DNA of 64,000 nt from the NCBI GenBank assembly GCA_963930645.1, contig OZ005648.1, positions 249,403,436 to 249,467,435 on the forward strand, given 5' to 3'. The position numbers and the translations under genes are program-made. This DNA comes from Salticus scenicus. Lineage: Eukaryota > Arthropoda > Arachnida > Araneae > Salticidae. This document shows positions 44,226 to 55,814 of this stretch, in pieces (positions within the stretch are counted from its first letter, which is position 1; every line of letters begins with the position of its first letter). Under the pieces are notes generated by a model, which worked only from the letters and a program-made list of their open reading frames with translations, made no database searches and was not told the origin of the DNA.

Positions 44226-45685
44226 TTTAATGATTCTAGAATTAATGCGGATATATACGTAAGTGAGTAGACACAATAGAGTACAAATTCTGGATTTTCT
44301 ACTCAGCTTAAACTTGGTAGGTATGTTTAAGGTCATCATTGCAAGAACTATTTATAGAATGTTAAAAGTTTGGAACTTATGGTACTATTTCAAGCGATAC
44401 AAATTAGAATTCGTTTGCATTACTATAAACGCATTTTTTTTTAAATCCGTTTTTTAATGTTAAAATGCTCAAAACAGAAAAACTGCTATAAAATGTTACA
44501 ATAATTGGCTAAAATATGATGATAAGGAAAAATTATGTCTGTATTTTCCTCTTTCGCAAGGAAGCGTGAATGAATTTTCACGTATCATGTCCTATAGGAG
44601 CTAAAAACTAAAGTGCTTTAAATTACTTAAAAGAGAATAAAACCGATTTTGAAACAGATTTTTTTGTATGGCAGTTGCTGAAGAAGTGTGAGCTTACCAA
44701 TCATAGTTATTTTATAGGGACACATAAAAAACTCGAATAAATTGCGTTCCATTATATTCGCACACGAACTTTGGTAGCGATACTCAAATTTTACTTTTAA
44801 CTTTCGGTACCCTATATTAGACGATTTTCACTTGACAGTTTTTCACGGCCGATGCACTAAACTTCCAAATTAATTTAAAAACATTTAACTATATTTAAGG
44901 CCGTATCTAAGGTATGTGTTTTTGGGGATTCAAAGAACCCCAGAAATTTTGCAGATTTGTCGAAACTATTTTGATTATATTTCATTTTAAACACTCAATA
45001 CTATGTACTAAAGATTGAAACCTCTCTAAAATTTTTATCTGGCTACGAATTTAGCTATATTAAAAGATCGTCAAATGGCATGACAGTTTTCTAATGAAAA
45101 AGTTCTCACATTCGGTTATTTACTAAATTATTCTCTCGATTCAACCTTTTTAAACGTGATTAACTACTAAATGTTCAAAAAATCGAGTGAAGTCATTTCT
45201 GATTTTTAATTACGGAACGGTACCATTTTTACAGTCACCTATTAATCCAGAATTTTCCAGTAACTTTCATAACAATCGAATTTGAGCTTAGACAATCGAT
45301 ATAACGATAATAAAGATTTTCTCGCTAAGATCACCTAAAAAGTCGCCAAGTAGCTATAAAGTCGCCAAATTCGTCGCCAAGTCTATTACCTGCCCCAGAA
45401 AAAAGAGCTTTTTTAACGCGGAAGTAAGCTAAAAATTCAGAAAATTAAAAATTTATAATCTGACTAAGCATCTTAGAATGAAATTACATAAAAATACTAA
45501 TGTATTATTTACAAATTCGTAACAATATATTTACAAATATGCATAATACACACAATTTTTATAGATGTATTACACAAACATAACCATTATGCATACGTGT
45601 TATATTGATAAAAAATGATCGCACAAGAGACAAACTTCAAACCAGTTGTTATCGCATATACACTATTTTCACTAATGTATAGATT
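44226..45685. other. AT-rich intergenic DNA
   Basis: No gene supported. A short internal repetition of AAGTCGCCAA(G/A) at 45340-45382 is present. Confidence 0.5.
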
Positions 45686-46260
45686 TGTATTTAGTGGACT
45701 TTCTGCTGTAACACCATTCAGTCTGAAACCATCCCATTTGTCTTTACGTATTTCAAGCAGGTTAGAATAAAAATGCTGTTCTTTGTAAATATCTATTCAT
45801 TTAACATAATTAATAGTTGTCTATTTAAAAAAAAATTTAAATGACAACCTCCCCTACGAATAACTTATGGCCCAAAAAATAAACAATGGCGGAGCTGAAC
45901 AACAAACTAAATATTCATTGCCATTTCATTGTGCCTGCAGAGCCATAATAACTGCATAAAATATTTTTATTTCACTTTTTATCTCTAGTTTGCCTCGCCA
46001 AGACCTTATCAGGGTAATAAATTTCTGTTGACAGCTAACATTGTCTTTGACCGTGCGTGATTGCCAAACGTAATTCATACGCGAATGACAAAGTAAGCGA
46101 TGCTATCGGTCAATTTAAATGCGTTATCGTTCCGCGAATAGATTAATTTAATCTTTCATTTTAATCGGAATCAATCAGTTAGAGGTCACACGCATAAGAC
46201 AAAAATGGCGCCACTTCTTTTTTCGGAGGTAGGGTTTACGTGAGAAAAATCTGTAGGGTG
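45685..46260. promoter_or_regulatory. Unique higher-complexity island, candidate conserved regulatory element
   Basis: About 570 bp, largely free of homopolymers and repeats, with dense transcription-factor-like words: TGGCGGAGCTGAACAACA, GCCATAATAACTGCATAAAA (AbdB/caudal-like TTTATG on the opposite strand), AGACCTTATCAGGGTAATAA (GATA-like), TTGACAGCTAACATTGTC (TGACAG, TALE-like) and TGACCGTGCGTG. No frame looks coding. Best candidate with 31060-31600 for host regulatory DNA, by composition only. Confidence 0.3.
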
Positions 46261-47027
46261 TTAGGAGATTGTTAGGTGTGGCCATCATCGCATCGACAGA
46301 TGTGTATATGTTAGAGATATCAACCTCATGCTGGTAGGTAGACATCTTCTCTGAGATGGAACGAATGTAAAATTTTATCTCTTCACAGGTACATGTTCGG
46401 TTTTCAATTAGTCAATGTCTGAACATGGATACTATAAAGTTTTAATGTAGCAGTAGTTGTCACACTTTTAGATAAGTTCGATAAAACAAAATAATGATTT
46501 ATATGAGGGGGTGTGATAAAAGCCTGGAGGCCAATTGCAACATCATATTTTATGGCATGACACGAGATCTTCAATATCTTCTTCTTTCTTTATACCAATA
46601 CACTCAGTATTTCAATAAATATGTCTTTAATATTTGAAAGTATTTATAATGTCCTTTTATGACATGGCAAGCACTTCCTGCAGTCTCAGTCATTTTTACA
46701 ATAGTATTTGCACAATTTTTTAATGGTAAAAAAAAAAAAAAAATCTTAATTTTTAAGGCACTTTATTATTAGCATATGTTCCACACAATATTGTAAAAAT
46801 ATAATAAATAAAAACAACTTTGGCCAATTAAGTTATGTTTTAAATAAGAAGGGGATTATACAAAAAAAAAATATCTGCAATATTTATAAATTATTTTTAA
46901 AAAAATTCTTGATTTTTAAAGAAATTTAATGTTGGATTACGCGATTTTGCAATTATTTCATGCATCAAAAACGTCTTTGGCTAAATAAGTTTTGTTTTTG
47001 AAAACAGTTAAAAACTGGTATTTGAAA
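46261..47027. other. AT-rich intergenic DNA
   Basis: No gene recognised; poly(A) near 46730. Confidence 0.5.
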
Positions 47028-47207
47028 TCTATATTAATAAAATCAGAGTTTTGTCTGTAAATTTGTCGGAATCGAAAAATTTTGCGATATCTTCACGTTT
47101 CACACCCCATGAAAGCCGAAAATGACTTCAGAAAATTTTGCCTGTGTGTGTGTGTGTGTGTGTGTGTGTCTGTGTGTATGTCATCGTGTCCGAATGTCGC
47201 TTTTTTT

Positions 47208-47655
47208 GTCCGGGCATCACTCGAGAACGGCTGGACGGAATTCAACGACGCTTGGCAGGAATTTAGGTCTTCACCCAACTTAAAATTATATCTATCAACT
47301 TTTCGGAAATTCCCCCCCGTCCCCCCCCCCCTAGGGGGTAAAAGACTAAAACACGTTTGTCCGGGCATCACTCGAGAACGGCTGGACGGAATTCAACGAC
47401 GCTTGGCAGGAATTTAGGTCTTCACCCAACTTAAAATTATATCCATCAACTTTTCAGAAATTCCCCCCCGTTCCCCCCTGGGGGGTAAAAGACTAAAACA
47501 CGTTTGTCCGGGCATCACTCGAGAACGGCTGGACGGAATTCAACGGCGCTTGGCAGAAACTTAGGTCTTCACCCAACTTAAAATTATATCTATAGAAATT
47601 TTCAAAATTCTGATTAGTGTTTAAATTGTGGGTAAAAAACGCCTGCGCATGCGCC
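47208..47655 (+). repeat. Three-unit 147-151-bp tandem array inside Helitron copy 2
   Basis: GTCCGGGCATCACTCGAGAA at 47208, 47359 and 47506; homologous to 26980-27425. Confidence 0.9.
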
Positions 47656-47792
47656 ATAAATTTTTTTTCACTAAAACGCTTTGAATGAAAAAATAAAATG
47701 CAAAAATAAATTTTTAAGATAAAAACTTTTTTCATTCGCGTGAATCGCACTACAAATTATGAAAAGATTTAAATGAAGTTTTGCCATCTGAG

Positions 47793-48130
47793 TTTCATAC
47801 TTTAGTTAATTTTAAAACATCTAATTGTCGTATCGAAAAACTGTTTACACCCCAGGATTCAGAAAAATCATCTCTTTAATTTGGTACTGAATTTGTAACG
47901 ATAGGTCTGATACTTCTAATTTATTTTCTCCTTTTTCCGTTTTTCCGTTGCCACTTAAATTTCATACTTTAGTTATTTTTTTAATATCTAATTGTCGCAT
48001 CGAAAAACTGTTTGCACCCCTGGATTCAGAAAAATCGCCTCTTTCATTTGGTACCAAATTTATAAATATAGGTCTGATATTTCTAATTTATTTTACCCTT
48101 TTTCCGTTTTCAACCTAGATTCGATATGGA
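47793..48130 (+). repeat. Duplicated 167-bp module (two diverged copies) in Helitron copy 2
   Basis: Each module contains TTTCATACTTTAGTTA, TCTAATTGTCG(T/C)ATCG, AAAAACTGTTT(A/G)CACCCC and GGATTCAGAAAAATC. The modules differ at many sites, so the duplication is old. Copy 1 has a single module that is a mosaic of the two. Confidence 0.88.
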
Positions 48131-49165
48131 ACAGCTTTAGTATTGGATCCCTTTGGCAAAATTTGAAATTCGGAACCGAAGTAGCTCGGACGTTTCTCGC
48201 CAAGATCTTTGATTGCACAATTGAGATAGCCAATTCAGTTCATCGCAAAAATGGCTTAAAATATTTAAAGTTACCAAAGGGTTCCCATACTAAAGCTGTG
48301 CATTTTGTACTTATTTATTTATATTTTCTATTAAAGACTTCTGTGGTCACGAAATTTGGTGCGTAAATTGTTTGTTTGCATACGGCACTTATTGTAACTG
48401 GATTTCACGAAATTCGAAATCTCCCCCCCCCCCCTTCTCGGAGTCGGAAGCCAATAAACGGTATAACTTCAGTATAACCCCACAGCTGAATTTGGCGATT
48501 TTTCTTTGGCGTTGTTTTGAAGGATAACGATGTCGTTCTGGACTGTTTGCGATATAATATGGCAGCCTAATATTTTGCTTATTTTGGATTTATGGTTTAG
48601 ATTATGATTTTGTCATTTATCATATATGATTTATGATTTTTAGATTTATGATTTAGCCATAATCGCCAACAAAAAAAATCGCCAAATATCGTTGTGGGTT
48701 TATACTGAAGTCGTTCCCAATAAACATGTGTAAAAACATGTTTTTCCGTTTGAATTCGCTTTGAATTATCTTAGAATGGCGAATTTTGGTGTGCGGATAT
48801 TGATTAAGTGTACGCATTATGTACGTTAGTGGGATTTTGCAAAACTTCGAACTCACCCACTGAGGAAGGGGAAGTAACAAGTGGGTAAGTTGTGCCTAAG
48901 GCAGTGGGGACCCAGACTGTATATTGATTAAGTGTACGCATTATGTACTTTAGTGTGATTTTGCAAAACTTCGAACTCACCAGCTGAGGAAGGGGAAGTA
49001 AGAAGTGGGTAAGTTGTGCCGAAGACAGTGGAGACCTAGACTCCTCACTTTGCGAGCGAGAAAACCTCTACCAATCACAGCGAGAACTTGGGTTATTAAT
49101 AAAGATATGGGATTTTGACAACTCATTTAAGTTTAATGTCCAGCGAAGCGGGCAAAGCCTGCTAG

Positions 49166-51015
49166 TATATATATATATATATTTAATAATACAAGAAGAT
49201 GTCGAGGTGCGTGTATTTGTGTCTGTATAGTTATGAATTTAGTGAATACACGTCGCAGAGTTACAGAAATTGGCATATGTTGGCAGCGCAGAAAATAAAT
49301 AAATAAATAAATAAAATTTCGGTTTTAACAGAGGCGATTGGTCACGATTACCGCTTACCTGTCATAGTCAGAAATTCCTTAAGAAATAAGAGTTTTAGAC
49401 AAATGATTATTTAAATTCATTTTTCGTCGACAATTGGAATCATCCGTTTACTTAAGGAGCGAAAAATTCCTTTAAAAGGGAAAATAATGTTTTTTGTTTC
49501 TATTCTACTTTTATAATCCGGGGAGTTTAGCAGAAATTGGTAATCACGCATAAGTAGTCATTCATGTCTAAAGTTTCAAAAAATTCACAATCCGTTAAAA
49601 AATAACAATTTTCAGCAAAATCTGTACAAATAATAAAAGAAAATGTGTGTGTTTGTGTGTCTGTCGCATGGAGGTCCGTTTTGATCTTTCCTGATACACC
49701 CGATGCCCAATCTCTGAATTTTTGATTAGTTTTGTAAAAATTAATCAAACGACAAAAATTTCTGACATGATCGACTCTGAAGATAGTATGAGTAAAAAAT
49801 TTTTCCATGGTCCAATACCTCAGTTAGTCAACGGCCCTCTTCACTTACCGTCACCGGAAGCCCGAGCTAATGTTATTCTATGGGGAAATTTTCTTTACAA
49901 ATAACTTATTATCTAACACATATTTTTGAATTCTGTTTTCACATTCAGAAAATTCCCAACTGTTAAATTGACGGACCTTTTTTTGAAAATGTATTTTTTT
50001 AATTTTTAATATTTTATTTTGAAATTGCAAAATTTAAAAAAATCATATATTGAAAATTCGTATTTTGCAGCTTCAAAATAAAAAATAAAACATTAAAAGA
50101 ATACATTTTTAAAAAAAAGGTCCGTCAATTTAACAGTTGGGAATTTTCAGAATGTGAAAACAGAATTTAAAAATATGTATTAGTTAATAAGTTATTTGTA
50201 AAGAAAAATTTCCCATAGCTTCGGCTTCCGACGGCGGTGAGTGAAGAGGGCCGTTAATCCTCTGCAAGGATATATGATAAAAAAGAAAAAAGTTAAAATG
50301 AAGATTTTTGGTTAAAAGAGGACCCTTAAAGCACCATGCTGATAACGCGAAGGTTGTTCGAATTATCCAAAAGGCCAATGTGTTACTTTTTCTAAATAAT
50401 TAATAGAAATGGTGTCAATTGATTAAAAAAAAAAAAAAAAAAGTCTTCCAGTATCTTAAATCGTAAAGATTACGAGAGAGTGGAAGAAAACAAAGTTATA
50501 CTTCAAAGTACATTTGTTGCTCTGTAGGAGAACGGTTTATTCCAGAGTTACAGAATTTTGCATGGAGATCCGTTTTGACCACTTTCCATGCATCTTGAAG
50601 TCTGATTTTCGAATGGTTCATTAGATTTTTTTTAATTAATTAAAAAAATTGTGGAGACTGCCTGGTGCTACCATCTGTTTCTGTAGAGTGAATATGATAA
50701 TCTGTTCGAGATATGTCTGCACGAAAAGAATACTTCTTGAATAATAGTAGTGTCACTTATCGTCCAGTTAGAACTTAAATTCAAATGTCCGGTTAAAGTG
50801 CAAATGCAAGCAGTAAGGACTCGGAAGCAATGTAGCGTAGTCAGCAAAAACGCTAGACAGAAGGGACACGAGGGGACTCGAAGTGAGGTTTTAATCTATT
50901 TCACTGATTTTTTGTTTTTTAATTTATTTATAAAATGATTTAATGTATTAGTGATTAATGTTGTTTGAAAATTCATTTAAACATAATGACTAGCAAAACA
51001 GACGAAGCCTGCTAG
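49166..51015 (+). mobile_element. Decayed Helitron-like 3' end with a palindromic insert
   Basis: The end AGACGAAGCCTGCTAG at 51000-51015, followed by T, matches the Helitron 3' end (GGGCAAAGCCTGCTAG). A 5' TC end was not located, so the left limit is arbitrary. Two related blocks, TTTTGATCTTTCCTGATACA near 49680 and TTTTGACCACTTTCCATGCA near 50575, each preceded by GCATGGAG(G/A)TCCG, indicate internal repetition. A long palindrome lies between them. Confidence 0.45.
49830..50255. repeat. 426-bp near-palindrome (fold-back)
   Basis: The left arm AACGGCCCTCTTCACT (from 49830) faces AGTGAAGAGGGCCGTT (ending 50255). Complementarity continues inward through TCCCATAG/CTATGGGG, AAATAACTTATTA/TAATAAGTTATTT-like blocks and AACTGTTAAATTGACGGACC/GGTCCGTCAATTTAACAGTT to a centre near 50042. 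The arms are about 200 bp with only a short loop. No clear target duplication. Confidence 0.88.
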
Positions 51016-51097
51016 TTTAAAAATAAAATTAGATAATTTTACTGAATCTCATTTTTCTGGCTAAAATCCATTTATTCGGAGTAAACCTTGAAATACT

Positions 51098-51118
51098 GTT
51101 TTTTTTTTTTTTTTTTTG
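51098..51118. repeat. Poly(T) tract
   Basis: About 19 T residues, followed by a more balanced segment to about 51330 in which I recognise nothing. Confidence 0.9.
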
Positions 51119-51440
51119 GAGGTGAGGAATTGATTGCCTGTCCTCCTGCAACATCTGCTTTCTTAGCGTCCTTAATCAACTTATAACTTGTCGTGAAATT
51201 TAAGCAACCGATACAAAAATTTATTAAATTGTATTCATAAAACTTTCATATTTGTAGAAGCAAAAAGTGTACAACATTTGACTCGATACGAAGGCGGTAT
51301 CAGCACCCTCTGTCCAGCGTCCTGCAAGATACGCAGCACGAGCCTGTTTACTTTATTATAGCAATTTAAAATTTTAAAAGGTAATTTATAAGTAGAAATA
51401 ATGTATGGATTTTTCCATTTTTCAAAATCGTGTTAAATCC

Positions 51441-51467
51441 TAACACACACACACACACACACAATAT

Positions 51468-51500
<33 letters not shown>
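51441..51500. repeat. (CA)n(TA)n compound microsatellite
   Basis: (AC) repeats followed by (TA) repeats; the minus-strand frame crossing it (poly Tyr/Ile, then Cys/Val) is an artefact. Confidence 0.95.
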
Positions 51501-51504
51501 CCGT

Positions 51505-51725
51505 GAGTGATTCAAAATAGATGTTGCCGCGATTAACTCTTAAACTAACAGACATAGAAACATACTTCCGATAACAAAATTGGTGAAAATCAAGAGTAGA
51601 TTTCAGAGGTGGCATTTTTTCTACAAGAGGCCATATACATATTAAATTATGAAAGTTAATTTTTATACAGTCCCTCCTTTCCCATGAGCTATATTTCGAA
51701 AGATTTAGCCCTCCCTCTAAGAAGG
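51505..51725 (-). repeat. Dispersed repeat, inverse copy of 55815-56010
   Basis: The reverse complement of 51505-51590 reads AACATCTATTTTGAAT at one end and GTTTCTATG(T/A)CTGTTAGTTT inside, matching 55930-56000. Non-coding, class unknown. Confidence 0.65.
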
Positions 51726-52420
51726 AAAACAAAAGAAACCTATATCTATAAGTGAATAACTATAAGATTAAAAAAACTTTTTATATGCCATGTTTTAAAT
51801 TTCCTGATGAATCATAGAGCTCTTATCAATGTGCATAAAATTTTTTAGTGATAATGAAGTCATTTTTTGTGAGATGCATAGTTTAACTTTTTATATTTTT
51901 TTAACGTTCACGTTTAATTAAGTGTATTTATTTTTATGTTGAAAGAAAACGAACACGTAAATTTTTTTTGGCAACAATAAAATTATAGCTAATATTTTAA
52001 TGGCCATTTCAACGCTATTAGGATTTTATTATTTTCTTATTTTAATTAATTATAAGAAAACTAATCAAAAATTCGAAAATCGGACTTCGAAGTATTGTAT
52101 TGTCACCGGGTTTTAAGCTACTGCGAAAGTTTCAAATGTCTAGCTAGTAGGGAAGTTAGTTAAAATTCGATTGCAAAATTTGTACCGGACAAACAAACAA
52201 GAATAAAAGTTAATAAAAAAATGGTAAAAATTCGCCGAGAATTCACTTTGAAAATTCTAGCATTTTTTGCCAAGTCTTAAGAGGTTGTTTCAAAAATGAG
52301 AAATTGTAATTACATTACACTACAAAAATTCTTCCTTTATGTTTGTTATGTACCATAGCTTATAAAGCATATTTAATAGTGTATAATAAATGTAATGACA
52401 AAGCTCACTCTGATTTATAA
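51726..52420. other. AT-rich intergenic DNA
   Basis: No gene recognised. Confidence 0.5.
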
Positions 52421-52745
52421 TGAACATTGTGGTTGGTTAGTTGTGATTGTGTGTGTTCAGGAAGATTGACTGGATCCTAGGCGTAAGTGAAGTTTGCATT
52501 GGAGTCTTTCTGAGAGTTTTAATTAATACTCATTTTCACCGATATGCAAGTTTCGGAGAAAACGACAGAAAATTCCGATCGGAAAAGCCGATGAACTCGA
52601 CTTGAGATCGAACTTGGCCCCTTTCGTTTTCTAGCTTTAAGAGTAAAACTTCTCGTCGCCTTGGTGGTCCCCTTCGATGGTAATACCCTATTTTTATTTT
52701 ATATTTGAATACCTGGGTCGCGACAATGCGAGAAAGTATACCGGT
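52420..52745 (+). repeat. GC-balanced segment, possible degraded LTR or unique island
   Basis: Contains GATCGGAAAAGCCGATGAAC, CTTGGTGGTCCCCTTCGATG and TACCTGGGTCGCGACAATGC. The last, TGGGTCGCGACA, is reminiscent of a primer-binding site after an LTR, but no TG...CA pair, no second LTR and no gag/pol frame is seen. Low confidence. Confidence 0.25.
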
Positions 52746-52884
52746 TGTATATTTTACTAATTTTTTTATAGACTTATAAACATTCTAAGTTTGAAGGCGC
52801 TAATGTTAAATTCATATCTTAAACATTTATTAATATCTTCCCAAAAAATAAATTGATCGATATAACTTTTTTATGCGAGATACA

Positions 52885-52912
52885 GAAAAAAAAAAAAAAA
52901 AAAAAAAAAAAA
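52885..52912. repeat. Poly(A) tract
   Basis: About 25 A residues. Confidence 0.9.
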
Positions 52913-52959
52913 ATTCAAATATAATTCATGATCCCTTTTAATTCTGAAAAATCATTTTA

Positions 52960-53510
52960 ATTCTAAAAAAATATTAATAAATTCTTATTCAAAAAAATTA
53001 TGAGTTATGACCTATATTATTTTTTACATAAAATGGATCCTAATGGTGAAAAATGTGGATGTGCTAATTTGCAGCTCATTCTCGTTCTTAGTTTTTGAGA
53101 TATAAATAGATCTTTCTTTTGGGGAGGCTTAGGGGGTCATCTCTTATAAAATTTTGCATGAGATAACGAAGAAAATCTTAAAAGATAACAAAGAAAAATA
53201 AACAAATTATTTTAAATTTTTATTTGCAGGTCAAACTATATACAACAACAACGTCAAACGCAAAGAAATAAAACAAAAATGATGTTTTTTATACATTAGC
53301 GTAGTAAACAAGAATTCCCGTTTACCTTTTATTGTTGTTCTAAAACAAAACATATAGAAAAAAAAAAAGAAAAAGTGACTATGCGTAAAGTCGATTATTG
53401 GTGAAAATTTTTGAATTTTCTAAACGAAAACTAGAAAGGAAAAATCAACTAAATAGGCGGGGCTTACTGTTAAAAATAGAAAAATTGGCGGAACGTAAAA
53501 ATTGTCAATA

Positions 53511-53542
<32 letters not shown>

Positions 53543-54225
53543 TGGAATGCAAGGCAGACTTGTTAAATACCTTCTTAACTACCGTCATAGTTAAAGGGTT
53601 AATCATTTAGTTCATATATTTCTTTTTCGGGGTTGGGGGATTATTATTTTAAGAATTCTTTAGTGTTTAAAAAATACTTTTATAAATATATTTTAATTAA
53701 GAATTTATATTTTCATAGAAATTATAAAACAAATCGTACAGTTTCAAAGAATTAAACAGACCCAAAACTGGTAAGTACGATTATAGTTGTTTAATGTTTA
53801 CTTCAAGATACCTTACAATAATTTATCTGAGAACATTTAGCTTATGCGTTGTTGTATATATTTATATAGCTCTATTATTTTAGTTCGTATATTATGTCAC
53901 ACCTACAAAATAAAGTGAAAGAAAATTTAATTTTTATTGGTGATTAGTATAGCCATGATAGACGCTTTTTAATTAAAAACAAATTGCGCATTTTTCAAAG
54001 AGCATTGTCTGACCAATCTTAAGTGTAATATATTCAAATATATATGCTTCTAAAAATCCGAAATGACGGATAGACAAGAGGAGCCAAGGTAATACTTTTC
54101 TACACTGCCAGACTCTCAAAGATTCAAATATGAAGTCAAAATTGGGTTATTGAAAATTGGTGCCATTGAAAAAATCAAAGTTGGCGCTAATTTCAGTATG
54201 TAGATGACCCTTAATTTAAATTTCC
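52960..54225. mobile_element. Fragmented relative of the 3.3-kb element, inverse orientation
   Basis: About 52980-53115 (AATTATGAGTTATGACCTAT and following, GCAGCTCATTCTCGTTCTTA) is the reverse complement of about 17050-17180. About 54125-54225 (TGCCATTGAAAAAATCAAAG ... ATGTAGATGACCCTTAA) matches the terminal-repeat segment at 17458-17515. Consistent with an inverted, truncated relative with other insertions. Within it, AACCCTTTAACTATGACGG (minus strand, near 53600) beside TTAA looks like a lone piggyBac-type end. Confidence 0.45.
53510..53533. repeat. Poly(A) tract
   Basis: About 23 A residues. Confidence 0.9.
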
Positions 54226-54289
54226 GCACTATTTAATATCGTGTTGAATGATGATTCGTCAATAAATAACGAAATTACAGCGGGTGTTG

Positions 54290-54316
54290 CCTTTTTTTTT
54301 TTTTTTTTTTTTTTTA
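54290..54316. repeat. Poly(T) tract
   Basis: About 24 T residues; a poly(A) tract of similar length lies at about 54521-54544. Confidence 0.9.
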
Positions 54317-54544
54317 ATTCCCCTACTATACATATTAATAAATATTATTTATATGCTTAACACATGTTCGATATTAGATAACATAAAAAATGAGTGCTTA
54401 ATGAATCAATACCACTATTCATAATATTTTTATTATTTCCCATTTTATTACATTTTTATATTGCTCTATATACTATCCAAAAGTAGAATATGTCCGATAT
54501 AGTACAGAGAATTTAGAATTAAAAAAAAAAAAAAAAAAAAAAAA

Positions 54545-54965
54545 GACTCTCATAGCAGAATTGAAAACTCCCTCCATTCATATTGCATAAACTATCTGTA
54601 TATCTTGCGGGACCCTGTAAAAGAGTCGATAATACTAACTACGATTTATTCTACAGCAGGCATATGCATCTAGATAATGTACGTCAATTTTCTTATGTTT
54701 TGTGCAGTATAACTATATTAAACCAGATTTTAAAGAAGTACGTCTAATAGACGTATTAGAATTCTTTCGTGAGTACAGAAACCAATATTACTAATTATAC
54801 CGTTTTGAACACGAACGTGCTTCAATAAATTGAATAACTCATATCAATTTCAGGGTGGTCTAGAATTATTAGTGGAAATTAGAATGTAAAAAGTTGGTGA
54901 ACAAGCAACTGAAATCATAAACTCATTCAATTTTGTTGGAAATTCTTAAAAATATACATATCATT
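54545..54965. repeat. Old repeat related to 22785-23480
   Basis: Two blocks corresponding to the units at 23 kb: one with TTTTCTTATGTTTTGTGCAG (23 kb: TTTTGTTATGTTTTGTGTAA) and one with GTATTAGAATTCTTTCGTGA (23 kb: GTATCAGAATTATTTTGTAT). Substantial divergence. Confidence 0.45.
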
Positions 54966-55084
54966 CTCGATATTAGATATTAGAAAACTCTTTTTCTTAT
55001 TTAAAAAAGAAAAAAAAAAACTATATTATTCTGGTTCATATAAATTTCACATCATGGTAACTGACACTCCTTTATCGTATCCAT

Positions 55085-55260
55085 CTTGTGATGAATTGGT
55101 GAGCGTTGTAGGCATCAGTTCACAGAAACCGGGTTCGAATCCTTGTCAAGCAGAAATGTCCATTATTGTTCAGAATTTACTTTAAATCGTAAGTCTTGGT
55201 CAAAAGAGCAGTAATGAGGAAAAAAAAAAGACTCCAGAGTCGTACCCGAAACCAAGTTAA
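55085..55260 (+). repeat. tRNA-derived SINE or tRNA relic (B box present)
   Basis: GGTTCGAATCC at 55132-55142 is a perfect RNA polymerase III B box (T-loop sequence). About 40 bp upstream, TTGGTGAGCGTTGTAGG resembles a decayed A box. The segment between does not fold as a full cloverleaf, and a non-tRNA tail follows, ending near CCAGAGTCGTACCCGAAACC. A tRNA-derived SINE head is the likeliest reading; a tRNA pseudogene is the alternative. Confidence 0.5.
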
Positions 55261-55263
55261 ACT

Positions 55264-55645
55264 ACTCTTTTATCTACCTTTTAATGTCTTTTAATATGTC
55301 TTCCTCTTTTAAAGTGTTTCAACTTGCAGGTGACCCCCTAAGGAATTCAACTATTAAATTTTTTAACAATGCAGAATAACATCAATTTGCATTAAGTTCT
55401 TACATCTGCTTATTTCTTGTGTTTGGATGATTTTAATTGCTATATTTTAAATCACTCTTTTATTTGTCTTTTTATATTTTTTAATATATTCTTCACTCTT
55501 AAAGTGTTTTATTTTACAGATGACCCCTTAACAAATTCAACTACACATTAAACTTTTTAGCAGTACAGTTAAACATCGATTTGCATTGAGTTCTGAAAAC
55601 TGTTAATTTATACCTTTTGGATGGTTTTAATTGCTACTTGAAAAC
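55264..55645 (+). repeat. 190-bp tandem duplication
   Basis: ACTCTTTTAT starts at 55264 and 55454. Both units carry TTAAAGTGTTT, AG(G/A)TGACCCC(C/T)TAA, GAATTCAACTA or AAATTCAACTA, ATTTGCATT(A/G)AGTTCT and TTTGGATG(A/G)TTTTAATTGCTA. The unit contains the GTGACCCC/GATGACCCC motif seen at the ends of the 3.3-kb element. Confidence 0.85.
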
Positions 55646-55814
55646 AAATGGATCTTTATTTAATTTTTATCATCTCATGGATAACCCTTTAAAGTAAGCA
55701 CTCGGGCGTAGAAAAATGGATGCTAAAATCGCAGGTAAATTTTTACTCAGAAAGATTTTTTTTTTTTTTTTTTTGTGATTGAGGAGAATATTTTTCTAAA
55801 TATAAGTCATATAA

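Larger units (their letters stand above)
47028..49165 (+). mobile_element. Non-autonomous Helitron, copy 2 (2,138 bp)
   Basis: Same termini as copy 1: TCTATATTAATAAAATCAGA after host A, and GCGGGCAAAGCCTGCTAG before host T. Colinear with copy 1 at high identity, including the three-unit array (units at 47208, 47359 and 47506) and the 124-bp duplication (48797 and 48921). It has an additional roughly 167-bp module: TTTCATACTTTAGTTA at 47793 and again at 47960. No Rep/helicase frame. Confidence 0.88.

Noticed and set aside
47082..47417. 111-codon frame and its antisense partner at the start of Helitron copy 2
   Set aside because: Derived from the (GT)n run and the 147-bp tandem units.
53585..53610. 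Possible piggyBac-type end (TTAACCCTTTAACTATGACG on the minus strand)
   Set aside because: Convincing as a lone end, but no partner end identified in the surrounding 2 kb; noted only within the larger relic.
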